A DNA stretch of 64,000 bases from Acanthosepion esculentum (lineage: Eukaryota > Mollusca > Cephalopoda > Sepiida > Sepiidae). Below, in pieces: positions 24,607 to 36,474 of the stretch. The first letter of the stretch is position 1, and the number at the start of each line of letters is the position of its first letter. Where the stretch lies: positions 47,201,196-47,265,195 of the forward strand of contig OZ038508.1 in assembly GCA_964036315.1 (NCBI GenBank), read 5' to 3'. Under the pieces are notes generated by a model, which searched no databases, was not told the DNA's origin, and worked only from the letters and a program-made list of their open reading frames with translations. The position numbers and the translations under genes are program-made.

Positions 24607-24770
24607 GGGGGCCGACGGAGATGACTGCCCTGTACGAGAGACGACTGCCATGTTCCAGCGGGTCCTTTTTGGCGTGACAGCTACAGTTAAAGGTAATTTC
24701 CAGGAAATTTCTAAAAAATGAATATTGTCAAAGTGTACAATAAACCTGTAAAAAAAGAAAAAAAAGGAAC
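24607..24770 (+). promoter_or_regulatory. Array 3' flank with polyadenylation signal and A-rich tract
   Basis: AATAAA at 24739-24744 is followed within 6 nt by an A-rich tract (24750-24768). Together with the upstream TATA box it could delimit a transcription unit, or the A tract could be the tail of a retrotransposed copy. The 5' part (24607-24690) is unrelated to the array unit. Confidence 0.45.
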
Positions 24771-24849
24771 AGGCCCAAAATAATAATGGCTATATATATA
24801 TATATATATATATAATATGAATTCTGAAGAGAGTACGTATCTTTTTTCA

Positions 24850-25900
24850 CGACCTTATCTCGGGTAAGCAATATAGCTTCCGTTTCGCCAGGTATATCGT
24901 TGATGTATTAATGACCATCATTGAATATGTATATCATACTCTACACAACGACTAAAATACTAGCGAAATACTAGTAAATATTTCTATAATTATAGCTTAC
25001 CATAGCTTGTAAATATTAATTTCTCCAAAATAAAACTGTTTTCATTTAACCTTTTCTGCCAACCATTAGTATAGTTGACGCTAGACTCCAGGAAAGCAAC
25101 ACACTGCGTCTTCTTGGCCTCAAGTTCTCCCCTGAGTTATAGTGGAACGACTACATCGAATCAATTGCTGCATCTACTGCAAGGACATTTGAGTCAAGCT
25201 GTGGCGTTAGATATCCCGAAGGCGTTCGATAGTACTTGGCATGCTGGTCTATGCACGCAAGTTCCAGGGTTATGTTATCACAGAACGAATCCAGTCGTTT
25301 TTATCGAATCGTGAAATAAAGGTCGTTTTGAACCATATCGCTTCCAGATTATTTCACACAAATACAGGCGTCCCTAAGGTTTGATCCCGGGTCTTACGCT
25401 GTTTCAGATCTTCATCATTGATCCCCTTGACGTCATCAGTTCCCAAATAGGTATTTATGCAGATGACGCTAACATTTACTCCCGTATCGGTAGCAAATCC
25501 GCCAGATCTGACAAAGTAAACCTGTCAGCTGCTCTTAAAAAGGAACTCCAATTAGGGGTTAACTTTAGCAGGAAAAACGTTGTAAATTTTAACGCCTCCA
25601 ACACACAAAACAGTTCTCATTTAACCACCATAGAGGACCTTTTCTGCCTACTGTCAGTAGGGCTGACGCGAGACTACAGCAGAGTCACGCTTTACGTCTT
25701 TTTGAACTCACGTTTTCCTCTGACTTGAAGTGGAATGACTACATCGAACGAATAACTACATCTACTGCAAGAAAATGTGAGTCACTGTGCCGCGCCAGAA
25801 AATATTGACTACTGTTGCCATATCTGGTCTGGTACACCTGTTATATATCTCAAGATTCTTGACAGAATCCAAGGAAGGATTTGTAATATAATGGCACGGC
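24850..25900 (+). pseudogene. LINE reverse transcriptase fragment, internally duplicated
   Basis: Non-LTR reverse transcriptase in broken frames. It starts with DLISGKQYSFRF near 24855. Motif A is ALDIPKAFDSTWHAG (about 25200-25247), motif B remnants are TGVPK...LTLFQIFI, and motif C is IYADDANIYSR (about 25452-25485) with both Asp residues kept, then NFNASNTQ. The segment LRLLGLKFSPEL...WNDYIESIAASTAR (25060-25195) normally follows the catalytic motifs. Here it also precedes motif A and recurs at 25640-25790, so the element carries an internal duplication. The end reads DYCCHIWSGTP and LKILDRIQGRICNIM. Jockey/CR1/I-like by eye; clade not certain. Confidence 0.8.
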
Positions 25901-26139
25901 GAAGACGGGAAAAAAAGTAAAAACATAAAAAATGGCGCAAGTAAAAAAAACAGACTCTTTAAAAAGATTAAAATAACACCAATAGATGTTTAAATTTAAG
26001 CTATTTAAAATTAATGTTCTAATCAGAGGACAGTGGTCTGTATATTTACTTCCGGTTCAGTTGTCCAAGAAGTGTTAATTACGCACTATTGATCTTAGTG
26101 ATTTTGCCACAACCCAGTCATGGAAGTCATATTAGGTAA
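25901..26139. other. No feature seen
   Basis: Short unassigned gap before the solo LTR. Confidence 0.5.
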
Positions 26140-26382
26140 TTTTATGGTCATGATTATGACCAAGGAAGAACAACACGAACACAAGAGTAGAAATAACGAA
26201 AATATATTACACGGAATAATAATACAAGGTGTGGAAGGTGTTAGTATGACTGTCAGTCTGGTTTGGAGTGAACTACTATCGGCTCGATTCGATTCGTCTC
26301 TCTCTCTCTCTCTCTTGAGAGGCGTAGTATACATAGTGTTAGGAAGAGTTCATTCTGTAGTTATAGGTAAGGGCCCATAACA
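26140..26382 (-). mobile_element. Solo LTR (LTR-1 family) with 5-bp target duplication
   Basis: A 243-bp copy of an LTR with TGTTATG...CATAACA ends (5' base decayed here), minus orientation relative to the copies at 40144 and 60308. A perfect GGTAA duplication flanks it (26135-26139 and 26383-26387). It contains (CT)n near 26298-26314. The family belongs with Gypsy-type elements because the copy at 60308 is followed by a GCGACGAG primer-binding-like site. A solo LTR arises by recombination between the two LTRs. Confidence 0.85.
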
Positions 26383-26544
26383 GGTAATAAAAGAAAAGAA
26401 AACATTTTCTTCGAAAGATACATGTATACAAAATAGATTATAAGATAAACTATTATATTTCCCCATGTGCCATTTTTAGCGGTGTCATCTTCCCGTTGAT
26501 ATCATTACCTGTGCCATAATTATATAAATTTGTAAGGTATTCGA

Positions 26545-26760
26545 TCCCGACAAGGCATCGCCATTTGAGTCACATTCTCAAAGAAGTATCGTGGCTTCGC
26601 TCTGTCTTTTTACAAATATTTCCATGGCAACTGCTCTGAGGGGCTTTTTCCTTGGTGGCCCAACCGCATGCAATTAAACTTACTACTAGATTGGCATTTA
26701 GATCCGAACACCTTTTTCGTCGTATATCCAAATACCATTCTTGACTTTCAAGCTTCTTTG
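26545..26760 (+). pseudogene. LINE 3' coding fragment
   Basis: DKASPFESHSQRSIVASLCL then CSEGLFPWWPN-like sequence match the C-terminal tail of the same LINE family as 24.85, 27.5 and 37.0 kb. Frames are broken. Confidence 0.6.
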
Positions 26761-27464
26761 GCTCAAAACGTGTATTGTAGAATTAGTAGAGAAAATCAAA
26801 TTTACATTAGTTTGAATAAAAATAACCAATCAGTGAGTCCCAAATCCCGAGTAAATATCTAATTTTCCTACAAAGCAATAGTGTACGTCCGTGAAACGTT
26901 TCCCTTCCTGTACAAAATAAGGCTCTAAATTTATTTTCAAGGACGACAATTAAGTATTTACAATATCTTCTGTCCTTCAGCAGATCCATTAATTTCAGTG
27001 GTAGAGCCGAATAGATTAAGTAATGTAGATCGCTGGACACAATAAGATTGGAAGACAATTTGAACAGTTTTAGAATTAAGAGTAAGTAAAAAAATATACC
27101 TAGCCATATCTGAGATCTCGATGTCAATGCAACGATCAATTTCAACTGCAATCAAGCATAACGACAAGGCTAAATTATTTATGGAAATCATAGTAATTTC
27201 TATTTAATTCAAAAATAAATCATGCGTTTTATTCTTTTTAGTCGGCGCCAGATACAAAGAAAAAGTGATGAATTCAGAATATACGTGTGTAGGTTTGTAT
27301 GCTGATTCGAATAAACAGCACTAAAATGAAATCAAACAAAACAAAAGGACATTTTCAATCGGAACCTAATCAGGAATGGTAATGATTATACATGTAGTAT
27401 TAGTACAATTACTAGTAATATTTCTACTAGAATAAATGACCCCCCGACATACAATTATTTCGTT
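26761..27464. other. No feature seen
   Basis: Unassigned sequence. The 114-codon minus-strand open frame (26807-27151) shows no domain I know. Confidence 0.5.
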
Positions 27465-28060
27465 TGACTTGAAGTAGAGCGACTAAATCGGATCAAAAGC
27501 TTCATTTAAAGCAAAGAAAGCTGGGTCACCGTTTCGTCCTAGAAAATGTTTCTCGTCTGAATCCAACTACCATTCGTCCGTCAATTGAATACTGTTGCCA
27601 TATTTAGTCTGGTGCTCCTGTGTACATCATGAGTTTCTTCACGAAAGAAAGACCTTTAAACTAATCGATTCGGACCAGGCATCTCGATCACATTCAATTT
27701 CTCATCGAAGTGGTGTGCTTCTCTCTGTCCTTTCCGGAATTATTTTCATAGCAACTGCTTTGACCGGTGTCTCGCCGACGACATGAATTTACGAGTACTA
27801 CTAGATTAGCAGATAGATCCCATCTGTTTACTGTCGATATAGTTAAATGCAACTGCCACTTCTACACCAACAGTTTCTTTTCTTGCACTCCCACCTGTGG
27901 AACTCTCTTCAGTTTCACTGATTCCCAGACAGCTATCGTCTTCAAAGATTTAAATGCAATGACACTCTCCATCTACTGTCTTCTTGAATCCCGTTCACAC
28001 TTTCTTTTCTTCAATCCTCCCTACTCTCAGTTTTCTCCATCACGTTCACTCACTGTAACC
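27465..28060 (+). pseudogene. LINE reverse transcriptase C-terminus
   Basis: Reads in shifting frames: RPSIEYCCHI then SGAPVYIMSF, SHSISHRSGVLLSVLS, and RRRHEFTSTTRLADRSHLFT followed by VDIVKCNCHFYTNSFF. This conserved tail follows the reverse transcriptase in the same LINE family. The downstream Pro/Ser-rich part to 28060 is probably the end of the open frame plus 3' UTR. Confidence 0.75.
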
Positions 28061-28117
28061 CCCTGTGTACTATTGGCATTCCCGTCTTGCTTGGGGTGAA
28101 ATGTTTAATAGATACAT

Positions 28118-28245
<128 letters not shown>

Positions 28246-28382
28246 AAAAATATATTAATAAAAAACAAGCAAAATAATTTGACACAAATAAACAAATAAA
28301 CGACTTCCGGTAAAATATCTGCCAAAATAGACTACACACAATGCACCACTGCAGCGTATATATAAATAACAGCACTCGTGGC

Positions 28383-28520
28383 CTGATGATTGCATCTAAC
28401 ATAAAACAGACTGTCGCCTCTAAGTGTTGACTTCTATGTTCACTTTTATATTTGCACACGCTCTATCTGTGATATTGAGCACTTTATCCTATAAATAGTG
28501 CACACTTTAAGACTATATTT

Positions 28521-28577
<57 letters not shown>

Positions 28578-28635
28578 GAACATTGAAGTCAACACTTAGA
28601 GGAGACAGTCTGTTTCATGCTGGAGGCAGTCGTTG
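28383..28635. mobile_element. Two HHR-A copies tail to tail around (TA)n
   Basis: Plus copy: CTGATGA at 28383-28389, GTC at 28413-28415, body to 28520. A (TA)n at 28521-28574 is followed by a minus copy missing most of its body (28575-28635). In the plus copy GAAA has become AAAA and stem II is broken, so cleavage is unlikely. Confidence 0.65.
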
Positions 28636-29278
28636 TGAGTGTATGTGTGTGTGTGTTAAGAGAGAGAGGGAGAGAGAGAGGGGGGTAAAGCAACCAGTAA
28701 TAAGGCAAAAAATGTACAAAGTAAGAACACACAAATAGATACAAACAAATGCTTTTAGCTTTTTAACATTGAAACAAAAACTAAGAAAATATGGCGGAAG
28801 AGACCGTGAAAAATACCAGCATGCATTTCTACTTAAATTTCGGGAGGGGATATTTTTTTCAGTCATTTCTAGTTTGAAACGAACTGTTTCCCCTCGGGTT
28901 ATTCGAAGAAGCATTTTTGATTTCATTTACAGAGAAATCCCTTTGATTTGATAAACAATACCTAATAGGCGTTGTTTGAACAAGAGTGAAAAAGATAGAC
29001 AGGTCCGATTTGAAAAGATGTCGGGAGGTAAGAAATAGTCACCATTTCTCCGAGAGTCATATAGATAGATATAACCATTTATGATTATTCGGTGCTATAA
29101 AATATTTTCGTATTATCCATATTATTTTTAAAAACAATTTAATAAATATATAGATAGATATAAAAATAAAAAGATAGACGTGAAAGTTGTCTGAAAATCA
29201 GACAGATAGATAGATATATAAAGGGACAGCTGATTTCAATGTCAGAAAAAATGTATATATATATATATAGAGAGAGAG

Positions 29279-29311
<33 letters not shown>

Positions 29312-29408
29312 TTAAAGCGACAGCTGATAGCACTTCTGCTACATGTTAGGAAAAACACATATGTATTATATATATGTATATATGAGCATATATAAAATAT
29401 AGATAGAG

Positions 29409-29439
<31 letters not shown>

Positions 29440-29470
29440 AAGCGAAATAGTTCTTCACAAGATATAATAG
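28636..29470. repeat. Unassigned sequence with (GA)n and (GATA)n patches
   Basis: GA-rich near 28660-28685, TA/GA/GATA near 29254-29310 and GATA near 29405-29440. No gene recognised between them. Confidence 0.7.
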
Positions 29471-29474
29471 AAAC

Positions 29475-29620
29475 AGACGACGATTGCATCTAGCATGAAA
29501 CAAGACTGTCGCCTCTATGTGTTGACTTCTATGTTCACTTTTATATTATACACACGCTATATCTCTGATATTGAGCACTTTATCCCATAAATATAGCACA
29601 CTTTAAGACTATATTTCTTC

Positions 29621-29715
<95 letters not shown>
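29475..29715 (+). mobile_element. HHR-A copy with (TA)n tail
   Basis: Full-length plus-strand copy. The head keeps TGC/GCA, GAAAC and GTC, but the first core box reads ACGACGA instead of CTGACGA. The body runs to 29622 and the TA tail to 29715. Confidence 0.65.
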
Positions 29716-29718
<3 letters not shown>

Positions 29719-30164
29719 AGAGAGACTTAAGGAGAGGTAGATAAGTAATCTCATCACATTTGAAATATTTTTCACCAGCAAGAAGCGGTCAGATCTACCT
29801 CAGGGAATTAATACCAGTAACACTCTCAAAACCGATTCCTGTTGCCAAAGTCAGTGTGAAGTTGTCAAGTTTTCAAAACAGAATTAACGGTTCTCTCGCT
29901 TTCAAAGACAAGAAATATCATTGACAAACAATCATAGCTGCGGAGAATAGCCGTGAAAAAAAAATGAGAGTAGGAATTAAAAAAAAATATCTAATGAAAA
30001 GTTAAAACATTCACATCATTCAAAGATTCACTTCGCTATCGAATGCACTGGACATTTCACGTCATCTGAAAAATGCATTTCACAAAGAGTTCCTATCTGC
30101 ATGCTTGGTTGTGCATAACTTTGTCAATCAAGCATGCTACAACAAAGAAATAAGATTTGGTATA
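29716..30164. other. No feature seen
   Basis: Unassigned sequence. Confidence 0.5.
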
Positions 30165-30207
30165 TACACACACAGATACATACATACATACATACATATA
30201 CATATAC

Positions 30208-30266
<59 letters not shown>

Positions 30267-30284
30267 ATGTATATATATATATAT
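30165..30284. repeat. (CATA)n/(TA)n microsatellite
   Basis: CATA repeats then TA; on the minus strand this tract ends the Penelope-like element that follows. Confidence 0.9.
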
Positions 30285-32640
30285 GCAGGTATGCAGAGAA
30301 ATAGGAAAGAACACGTTAGGTAAATAATCCGGTGTTCCTTAGTATTTTTGCTTTTATTTTCAAAAAGACAGCGCTCCATACAGAAGTAGAGCTTATATTA
30401 TAATATTTTTTGTTTTTAAAAATATGATTCCTTCGCTACATAAGAGTTCTCATGTTTCAAAAGCGAGAGCCGAGACTCCTAACATACTTTTTTGAAGTTA
30501 TGTTGAGTTAAGTTTCCTGGACTCGCTTCCTCGTCAAGCGAGAATTTGGGAATAAGCTATCTTTTGGTTAGCGCGTGTTTATAAGTGCGGTCTCTTGGAA
30601 CATTAGTTGCTATGGAAACGGCTAGTGTCGGCCATTTTGGTTAGGTGATTCAAAGAGCTAAGAATTAATTTTTATCTACAGACCGGTCCCCTTCGAAAAA
30701 TGTATGTCAAGTTACAGTGGGAGGTCTATTTCAAGAGTGATAGTGGGTTAAGCTGGTCAAACGCCAAATCTTTATGGCCTTGCCGCGGGTCGTTAAGTAT
30801 CGAGAAGGTTGTGTTTCATTATTATCTATTTAATCTGTATATTTTTGTTTATTCACATGTTTTTTTTTCATACTTTAACAAAGGGTTTTTTCTCAATAAT
30901 TATTAAATTTTAAATTTTAAGACTTTTAAACTATGGACTTTATTTGTTTATATCTATTGATTAATTATTTAATGCGAAAATCTGTTGATGTCGGCAGAAA
31001 ACCGTTAGCTCATGTCTATGGTTTAATAACTTTTCACTATTTAGAAACCAAATGATGTTCAGTCTTTCATGTAGGCATAAAGGGCATGGGTCGTCCCAGG
31101 TTTTACAAGTTCTAGTTCTATTAATTATTTTCCATTTTACTTTCGGTGTTTTGTTCGTTTCTTTTAAATGCCAGTAGTATTGGGATAGAGATGTCTGGTT
31201 TCTATTTTGGATGTTGTTGAAGGAGCTTTTGTGTTGTCTCCATCTAATTTTAAATTTATTCTTTGTTGACCCAATTTATATCCTGTCAGTGTTAGGATTC
31301 TCCATGCACGAGATGGTACATTGGTATACCACGGATTTAGTGAGGCATCTGTTTTCTAACGGGCAGTCATTAGGGTTTCTAAAATCACATGATTTTTCAT
31401 TATTTTTGTCTAATTGCAGTTTAGGAATTTTATTGGCACTGTTTTGGCATGCCTGTTTTTCTAGGATTTTACTATTATGCTTTTTTATGATTCTTTCTAG
31501 GTTTTCAGTGCATCTGTAACTTAACTTTAGGGTGTTTTTATTAAAGATTTCGCTCAGTTTGCTATTTGTGGGGAAGTGTTTACCAATTAAAGCTAGGATC
31601 TTGTGCCCAAGTTTAGTTCTGACCATTTGGTTGAACGGAGGTGTATACCATATGATCTTTCTTTTCCTATTCTTCTTAATATTAGTGCTATTGTTTGTAT
31701 AGCTTATGTCAGCGTTTTTGTATCCGCTATTTTTCAGGGCCGTGTTATAAAACTTATTATGTGCTTGGAATATTTCCTTATTTGCGTAGTTCATGCTTAT
31801 TCTTTTCTCTACTGATGTGGGTATATGCTTAATTATAGATGGAGGGTGGTTTGACTTAGGGTGTACATACAAGGGGTTAATATTAGATTTTCTGTAAGGT
31901 GTGTAATTTTTGTTTATTAAGTCTAGAGTTACGTCGAGGAAATTTACCCTTTTTAATTTAGTGTTTACTATAGTTTTTAGATCTAATTTTCCGAATTAAC
32001 TATAAATTATCTTTCTAATCTTATCTGTTTTAAAATTTGTGGAGCTCCTCACTACCATGAGCCCGTCGTCTCGGTATAGCCCGATGTCCTCAATGTCTAA
32101 TTCCCTGTACGCGGTTAAGTTGTACAGTATAAATAGACCGACAAGGCCCGAAGATTCTGCAGTGTCCAGTGATCCCATGGTGATGTCAAAACTGTAAGCA
32201 GTGTTTTTGATCCACTGCTCCTCATTATGGATGAGGACAGATTTCTTTGCACTGAGGATTATGTTTGTTTTTTCCTTAGTTAAGTCTGAATATACTGTAG
32301 CAAACTCCACGGCAGTAGTGAAGAGATTTTCCGTTATAGACAGGTTGTAATCCACAATATCGAACTGAATCAGGGTGCAATCCGGTTTATTGTCGATGAT
32401 GGTAAACCAGTTGATGACTTCTTTGATATTTATCCAGAGTTTTAATCCGAGTCGTTTTTTAATTTGGCTGGTGATCCTTTCTAGGATTTTTTTGCTGATC
32501 TTTCCTATGTCGGGTCTAGTTGGGTTAATCATTCTGGTAGTGGGGTTTTCCACAAAATCTTGTTTATGGTCCTTAAGCGTTACGTAGCATTCCTTCTCAG
32601 CCAGTTTTCCAACTCTATCACTTATTTTTAAAGACCGCAG
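30285..32640 (-). mobile_element. Penelope-like element 1, 5' truncated
   Basis: Minus-strand element made of a reverse transcriptase plus GIY-YIG nuclease open frame (30961-32639), a 3' UTR (30285-30960, partly duplicated at 5305-5682) and a TA-rich 3' end. The 5' edge near 32640 lacks the N-terminus. Penelope-like elements use a reverse transcriptase related to telomerase and a GIY-YIG endonuclease for target-primed insertion. Two premature stops mean this copy is dead, but the frame is otherwise long and clean, suggesting fairly recent activity. Confidence 0.8.
30961..32639 (-). pseudogene. Penelope-like reverse transcriptase / GIY-YIG protein
   Basis: One reading frame of about 560 codons broken by two stops. 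The first part (32639-31999) has KECYVTLKDHKQDF, NPTTRMINPTRPDIGKIS, FDIVDY (motif A) and GLYRDDGLMVV (motif C, Asp pair intact). A TAA at 31996-31998 interrupts. The frame resumes with KRVNFLDVTLDL, KIIWYTPPFNQMVRTKLG and a Cys-rich CDFRNPNDCPLENRCLTK. Then VVYQCTI fits the GIY half of the nuclease motif. The second stop (31276-31278) falls where the Tyr of YIG is expected, leaving IGSTKNKFKIRW after it, and the frame ends at 30961. The start codon is missing through truncation. Confidence 0.8.
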
Positions 32641-32957
32641 CGTTACAATTTTCGAGCCCTACCTTGTAGTTACGTCCATCGCAGACGATGGCCATAGGAC
32701 AACTAATTGACAGTCGTGACAGTAGTGTCTGGGCGTGACAAAAATCTGATGCAATCATGGTGGACGCAACATTTGTCAAGGCCAAAAAATTTAATCACAC
32801 ACCCCAAAACAGTTTTAAATTACTGTGCAAATGACATAATCTGAGGAAAAAAAAGAAGCCGATTACATCCTGACACTCACGTGTTTCCAAAACTGACCGT
32901 ATGTTATAGAATTTTTAATTTGATATAACTACACTAACATATATGCATATATACATA
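32641..32957. other. No feature seen
   Basis: Unassigned sequence between the Penelope truncation point and the next transposon. Confidence 0.5.
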
Positions 32958-33516
32958 CGGCGGTGAATAAAAATGTAATGCATTATTTGTCACAGGAGGC
33001 ACTTTTCTCAATTAAATTATTCGAAATTTGGTACAGATGTAAAGACGAATGCACTCTTCATCTTTTATTAGCTCATTGTGTTTCTTTTTTGTTTTTCAGA
33101 TCTCTGAATAAAATGAGCTGATATAAAAATGGCTGCCCCACAGGAAGTTCGTCAGAAGCTGACAGTAGTAATCGAGTTCTTTGTTGCCGCGGAAAAAACC
33201 TCCTGGAAACATTAACGAAGGAGTTCCATCTCTTTGGAATAGGGAAAGAAGCACTGAGGGGAAAACGTTAAGTTAGTTGATGAAGAAATGGAAAACTACT
33301 GCAAGACGACACCAACAACCAACTGACTTTTACACAGCTGAGATACGTATCTTCATTCTTTGTTGGAACACGGCCATTGAACGATTGTGTGGTTATTTTG
33401 AGAACTAGATATGTGAACCTGTGATGTATAACTATATATTGGCGTACTACACTTTGGGTTATGTTCCCTATTTATTATATCATAAATAAATTGCATTACA
33501 TTTTGACTCACCCTCG
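32958..33516 (+). mobile_element. Tc1/mariner deletion derivative
   Basis: A 559-bp element with inverted ends CGGCGGTGAATAAAAATG and the complement CGAGGGTGAGTCAAAATG, both continuing into TAATGCA. TA precedes the left end (32956-32957); the right side reads TG, probably a decayed TA. Inside, ATG at 33129 opens MAAPQEVRQKLTVVIEFFVA, like the start of a Tc1/mariner DNA-binding domain. It soon hits stops and the catalytic domain is deleted. Confidence 0.7.
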
Positions 33517-33522
33517 TGGGTG

Positions 33523-33523
33523 C

Positions 33524-33569
<46 letters not shown>

Positions 33570-33625
33570 GTGCGTGTTTTTGTGTGTGTGTGCGTGTGTG
33601 TGTGCGTGTGTATGTGTGTGAATAT
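33523..33625. repeat. (TA)n(TG)n microsatellite
   Basis: TA to 33561, then TG-rich to about 33620; it marks the 3' end of the second Penelope-like element on the minus strand. Confidence 0.9.
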
Positions 33626-33689
33626 TCTCAGATGGCGTGTATCTGTAGAGGAGAGAAAAGGAATAAAAAGAGATAAGAGGAAAAAATAT

Positions 33690-34775
33690 ACTTAACCCAC
33701 GCGTTTCGTCCTCTGAGCGACGTTATCAAGGCAATGCAGGTTTTGATATGCTGCACGTGTTTATGTACACGGAGGCTAGGATGTCGTTATTTTATCAAAG
33801 CTTGTAAATTTGAGAACGTTCATGAATGTTTTATCAGTTGCTTGAAAGATCAGTAGAAGCATGTTAATGCCAGAAGGTGTTTTAATTCAGTCGGGTGAAA
33901 AGTAAAATGAGCGATAATATTCGAAATATTTTTAATGAATATTGCTTGGGTTGTGATTAGATTGTTATGGTATCAGATGGGCGTTTGTGCTGCACATCTT
34001 CAAAGGCTCAAGTGATGGATTTAACCATGTTCTTTTGATTTTTCAACATATTCCTTTTTATGCATGTTGGCTTGGGAGAGTAGTAATTCTTTCAGAAAAG
34101 GTTAGATTAGGAAAAAGAAACAGGACGTAGATTGATATTTTGTTAGTATTCGATGGTGGCATTCTTGATGATTTTCCGTCTGAGTAACTTACTTTCTCTT
34201 TTGATGAGTTGGAATTTTATACATCAAAATTGTGGTTGAATGTATTGTTATTTATGAGGTCCCTTTTGTGTTCATAGATACGTTGTTTTTTTTTTAATTT
34301 TAGCATGTTTCTCCAATGTATTGTGAGGGACTGCTTTGGCAATTTATTTTATATATGGCTGCGTATTTATTAGTATTGTTATGGAGATATTTTTTTACTA
34401 CGGATTATATCCAAAATGTTTGTGGATGTTGTTCAGGTAGGTGAGGTTGCTGGTTTCAGGTTCAAAGCTGAAGTCTATTGTTGGTTCAGCGCTGTTAAGT
34501 TGGTTGACTAAATCTGTTAAAATAGTGTTTTGTGGATATGTTATTAGGGAGTTGTCTATATATCTGAAATAAGAAGTGCCATTGAAAACGCCATTGAAAG
34601 GAGATTCCATCGGTCAGCCAAAATTTGGTTTGTAGAAGTGGTTACCGAAAGTGAAGAGACATTGTTGATTAGCCGTCATATTTTATGATTTTATGTGTGG
34701 GAATAGTCAACTTTAATTCTGTTTTTGTTAAGTGTGTTTCAGTAGCTTTTAGCATTTCTCTACAGGGACGTTTTT
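33690..34775 (-). mobile_element. Penelope-like element 2, fragment with GIY-YIG domain
   Basis: Minus-strand remnant in several frames. Reverse transcriptase parts: NVPVEKC near 34770, FTFGNHFYKPNFG then MESPFNGVFN, YFRYIDNSLITYPQNT (motif C, where the usual second Asp is Asn) and LNSAEPTIDFSFEPETSN. Next comes the nuclease: SSPSQYIGET (complement of 34311-34326 region) and EHKRDLINNNTFNHNFDV. The region past the coding part carries a hammerhead-like motif and ends in TG/TA repeats. This is a different lineage from element 1. The order RT, YIG, hammerhead, TA tail matches what is known of Penelope-like elements. Confidence 0.75.
33694..33735 (-). ncRNA. Degenerate hammerhead-like motif of Penelope element 2
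   Basis: Minus-strand TTGATAA (for CTGATGA), stem CGTC/GACG around an 8-nt loop, then GAAAC. Its place, downstream of the GIY-YIG remnant, is where Penelope-like elements carry hammerheads. Two core bases have changed, so it is probably inactive. Confidence 0.45.
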
Positions 34776-35040
34776 GCATAGAGATTGTCATATGTTAGTT
34801 TTCGTGTCTATTTTTTTTAATTTGCTTAAAGGAATTAATTTCAAAGCGATAAAGAAAAAAATAATTCCTTTAAATAATGTGTAGAAATAACCATCTCCGT
34901 ATGATTATGGTCATATGACCTGCAAAACGTGCAGCAAAAAATATGTAAAATAAAGTATAATATATATTTTAAAAAATTGAATAAATAAATAAAAATAAAT
35001 ACCACATTATAACCAAATACAGTTGTGTCTTCTCTTTTCA

Positions 35041-35485
<445 letters not shown>

Positions 35486-35506
35486 GTCAGGAATATGAGG
35501 GAACAA

Positions 35507-35582
35507 GTCAGGCGGCCTGACGATTGCGCCTAGCATGAAACAGCCTGTCGCCTCTGAGTGTTGAGTTTAATGTTCACTTTTA
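35507..35582 (+). ncRNA. HHR-A copy with intact hammerhead-like core
   Basis: CTGACGA 35517-35523; stem II TGC/GCA (35525-35527, 35533-35535) around a 5-nt loop; GAAA 35537-35540; two-pair stem III CA/TG around GCC; cleavage triplet GTC 35547-35549. Stem I is GGC/GCC. All invariant hammerhead positions are present, although stem II and stem III are very short. Best-preserved consensus copy of the family in this window. Confidence 0.6.
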
Positions 35583-35683
35583 TATATATATAAATATATA
35601 TATATATATGTATATATATATATGTATATGTATATATATATACACACACACACACATATATATATACACACACACACACACAG

Positions 35684-35751
<68 letters not shown>
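35583..35751. repeat. (TA)n with (CA)n blocks
   Basis: Compound TA/CA microsatellite forming the 3' end of the preceding HHR-A copy. Confidence 0.95.
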
Positions 35752-35758
<7 letters not shown>

Positions 35759-36474
35759 AAGGAGAGATTAAATTCTTCCAACGAGAGAAAGGCGTATATA
35801 AATTATTTTGAAACCTTTAAATGTTAACATAAATCCTTCAATGTTAATTTAAAACCTCTAAATTACATTGAAATCTTTTTAAACGTTTCGTTAAAATCCT
35901 TTGAATCGTCAAGAACTATCATGTTATTCAATGTAGTTTTATGAAATACTGTTTAGAACAATAACAGGAATATTTTTATCTAAAATCTGTAAGTGCATTT
36001 CGTTGTTACCATTGTTTGTTATCGTGTTTTTTTTACAATATTTTTCTATAGCGCTTAACCGTTTTGTTTCTTGTAAAGCAATCGAGTAGAATCATGGGAA
36101 TATTTTTCTCCTTTCCCATTTTTAAAATTCCATTCAGTACGAATTGATACCATTTACTTCCACAAGTTTCCATGGTTACAATCTGAATGAAGAACAGGGA
36201 ATAAAGCGTCGAATTTGGCGTTTAAAGGAACAGAACGCATCTCCACAAATTTTCACGATGCATCGAAAATGCATAACAGCAAAACGGCAATGAAAATTGC
36301 AATGATGTCGGGGGTTTTTTTTATCGTTCTCGATTTCCCTCCTTTCTTTTATTCGTTCGGAGCGAAAATATTTCTTTCATGCTTAGAGGTTGCACAAGGA
36401 CAGAAATATCGAGCCATAGTATAAATGAATTAAACACCCTATTCAATATCTGTCTATATTTCTGAGATGAGGTA
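35752..36474. other. No gene; possible SINE tail scrap
   Basis: GCTTAGAGGTTGCACAAGGA near 36380 resembles the SINE-A/LINE tail core on the minus strand. Otherwise unassigned. Confidence 0.4.

Noticed and set aside
30490..30545. Hammerhead in the 3'UTR of Penelope element 1 (CTTGACGAGGAAGCG, GGAAAC)
   Set aside because: The boxes are roughly in order, but stem II does not close properly, and the second copy at 5.5 kb has lost the GAAAC part.
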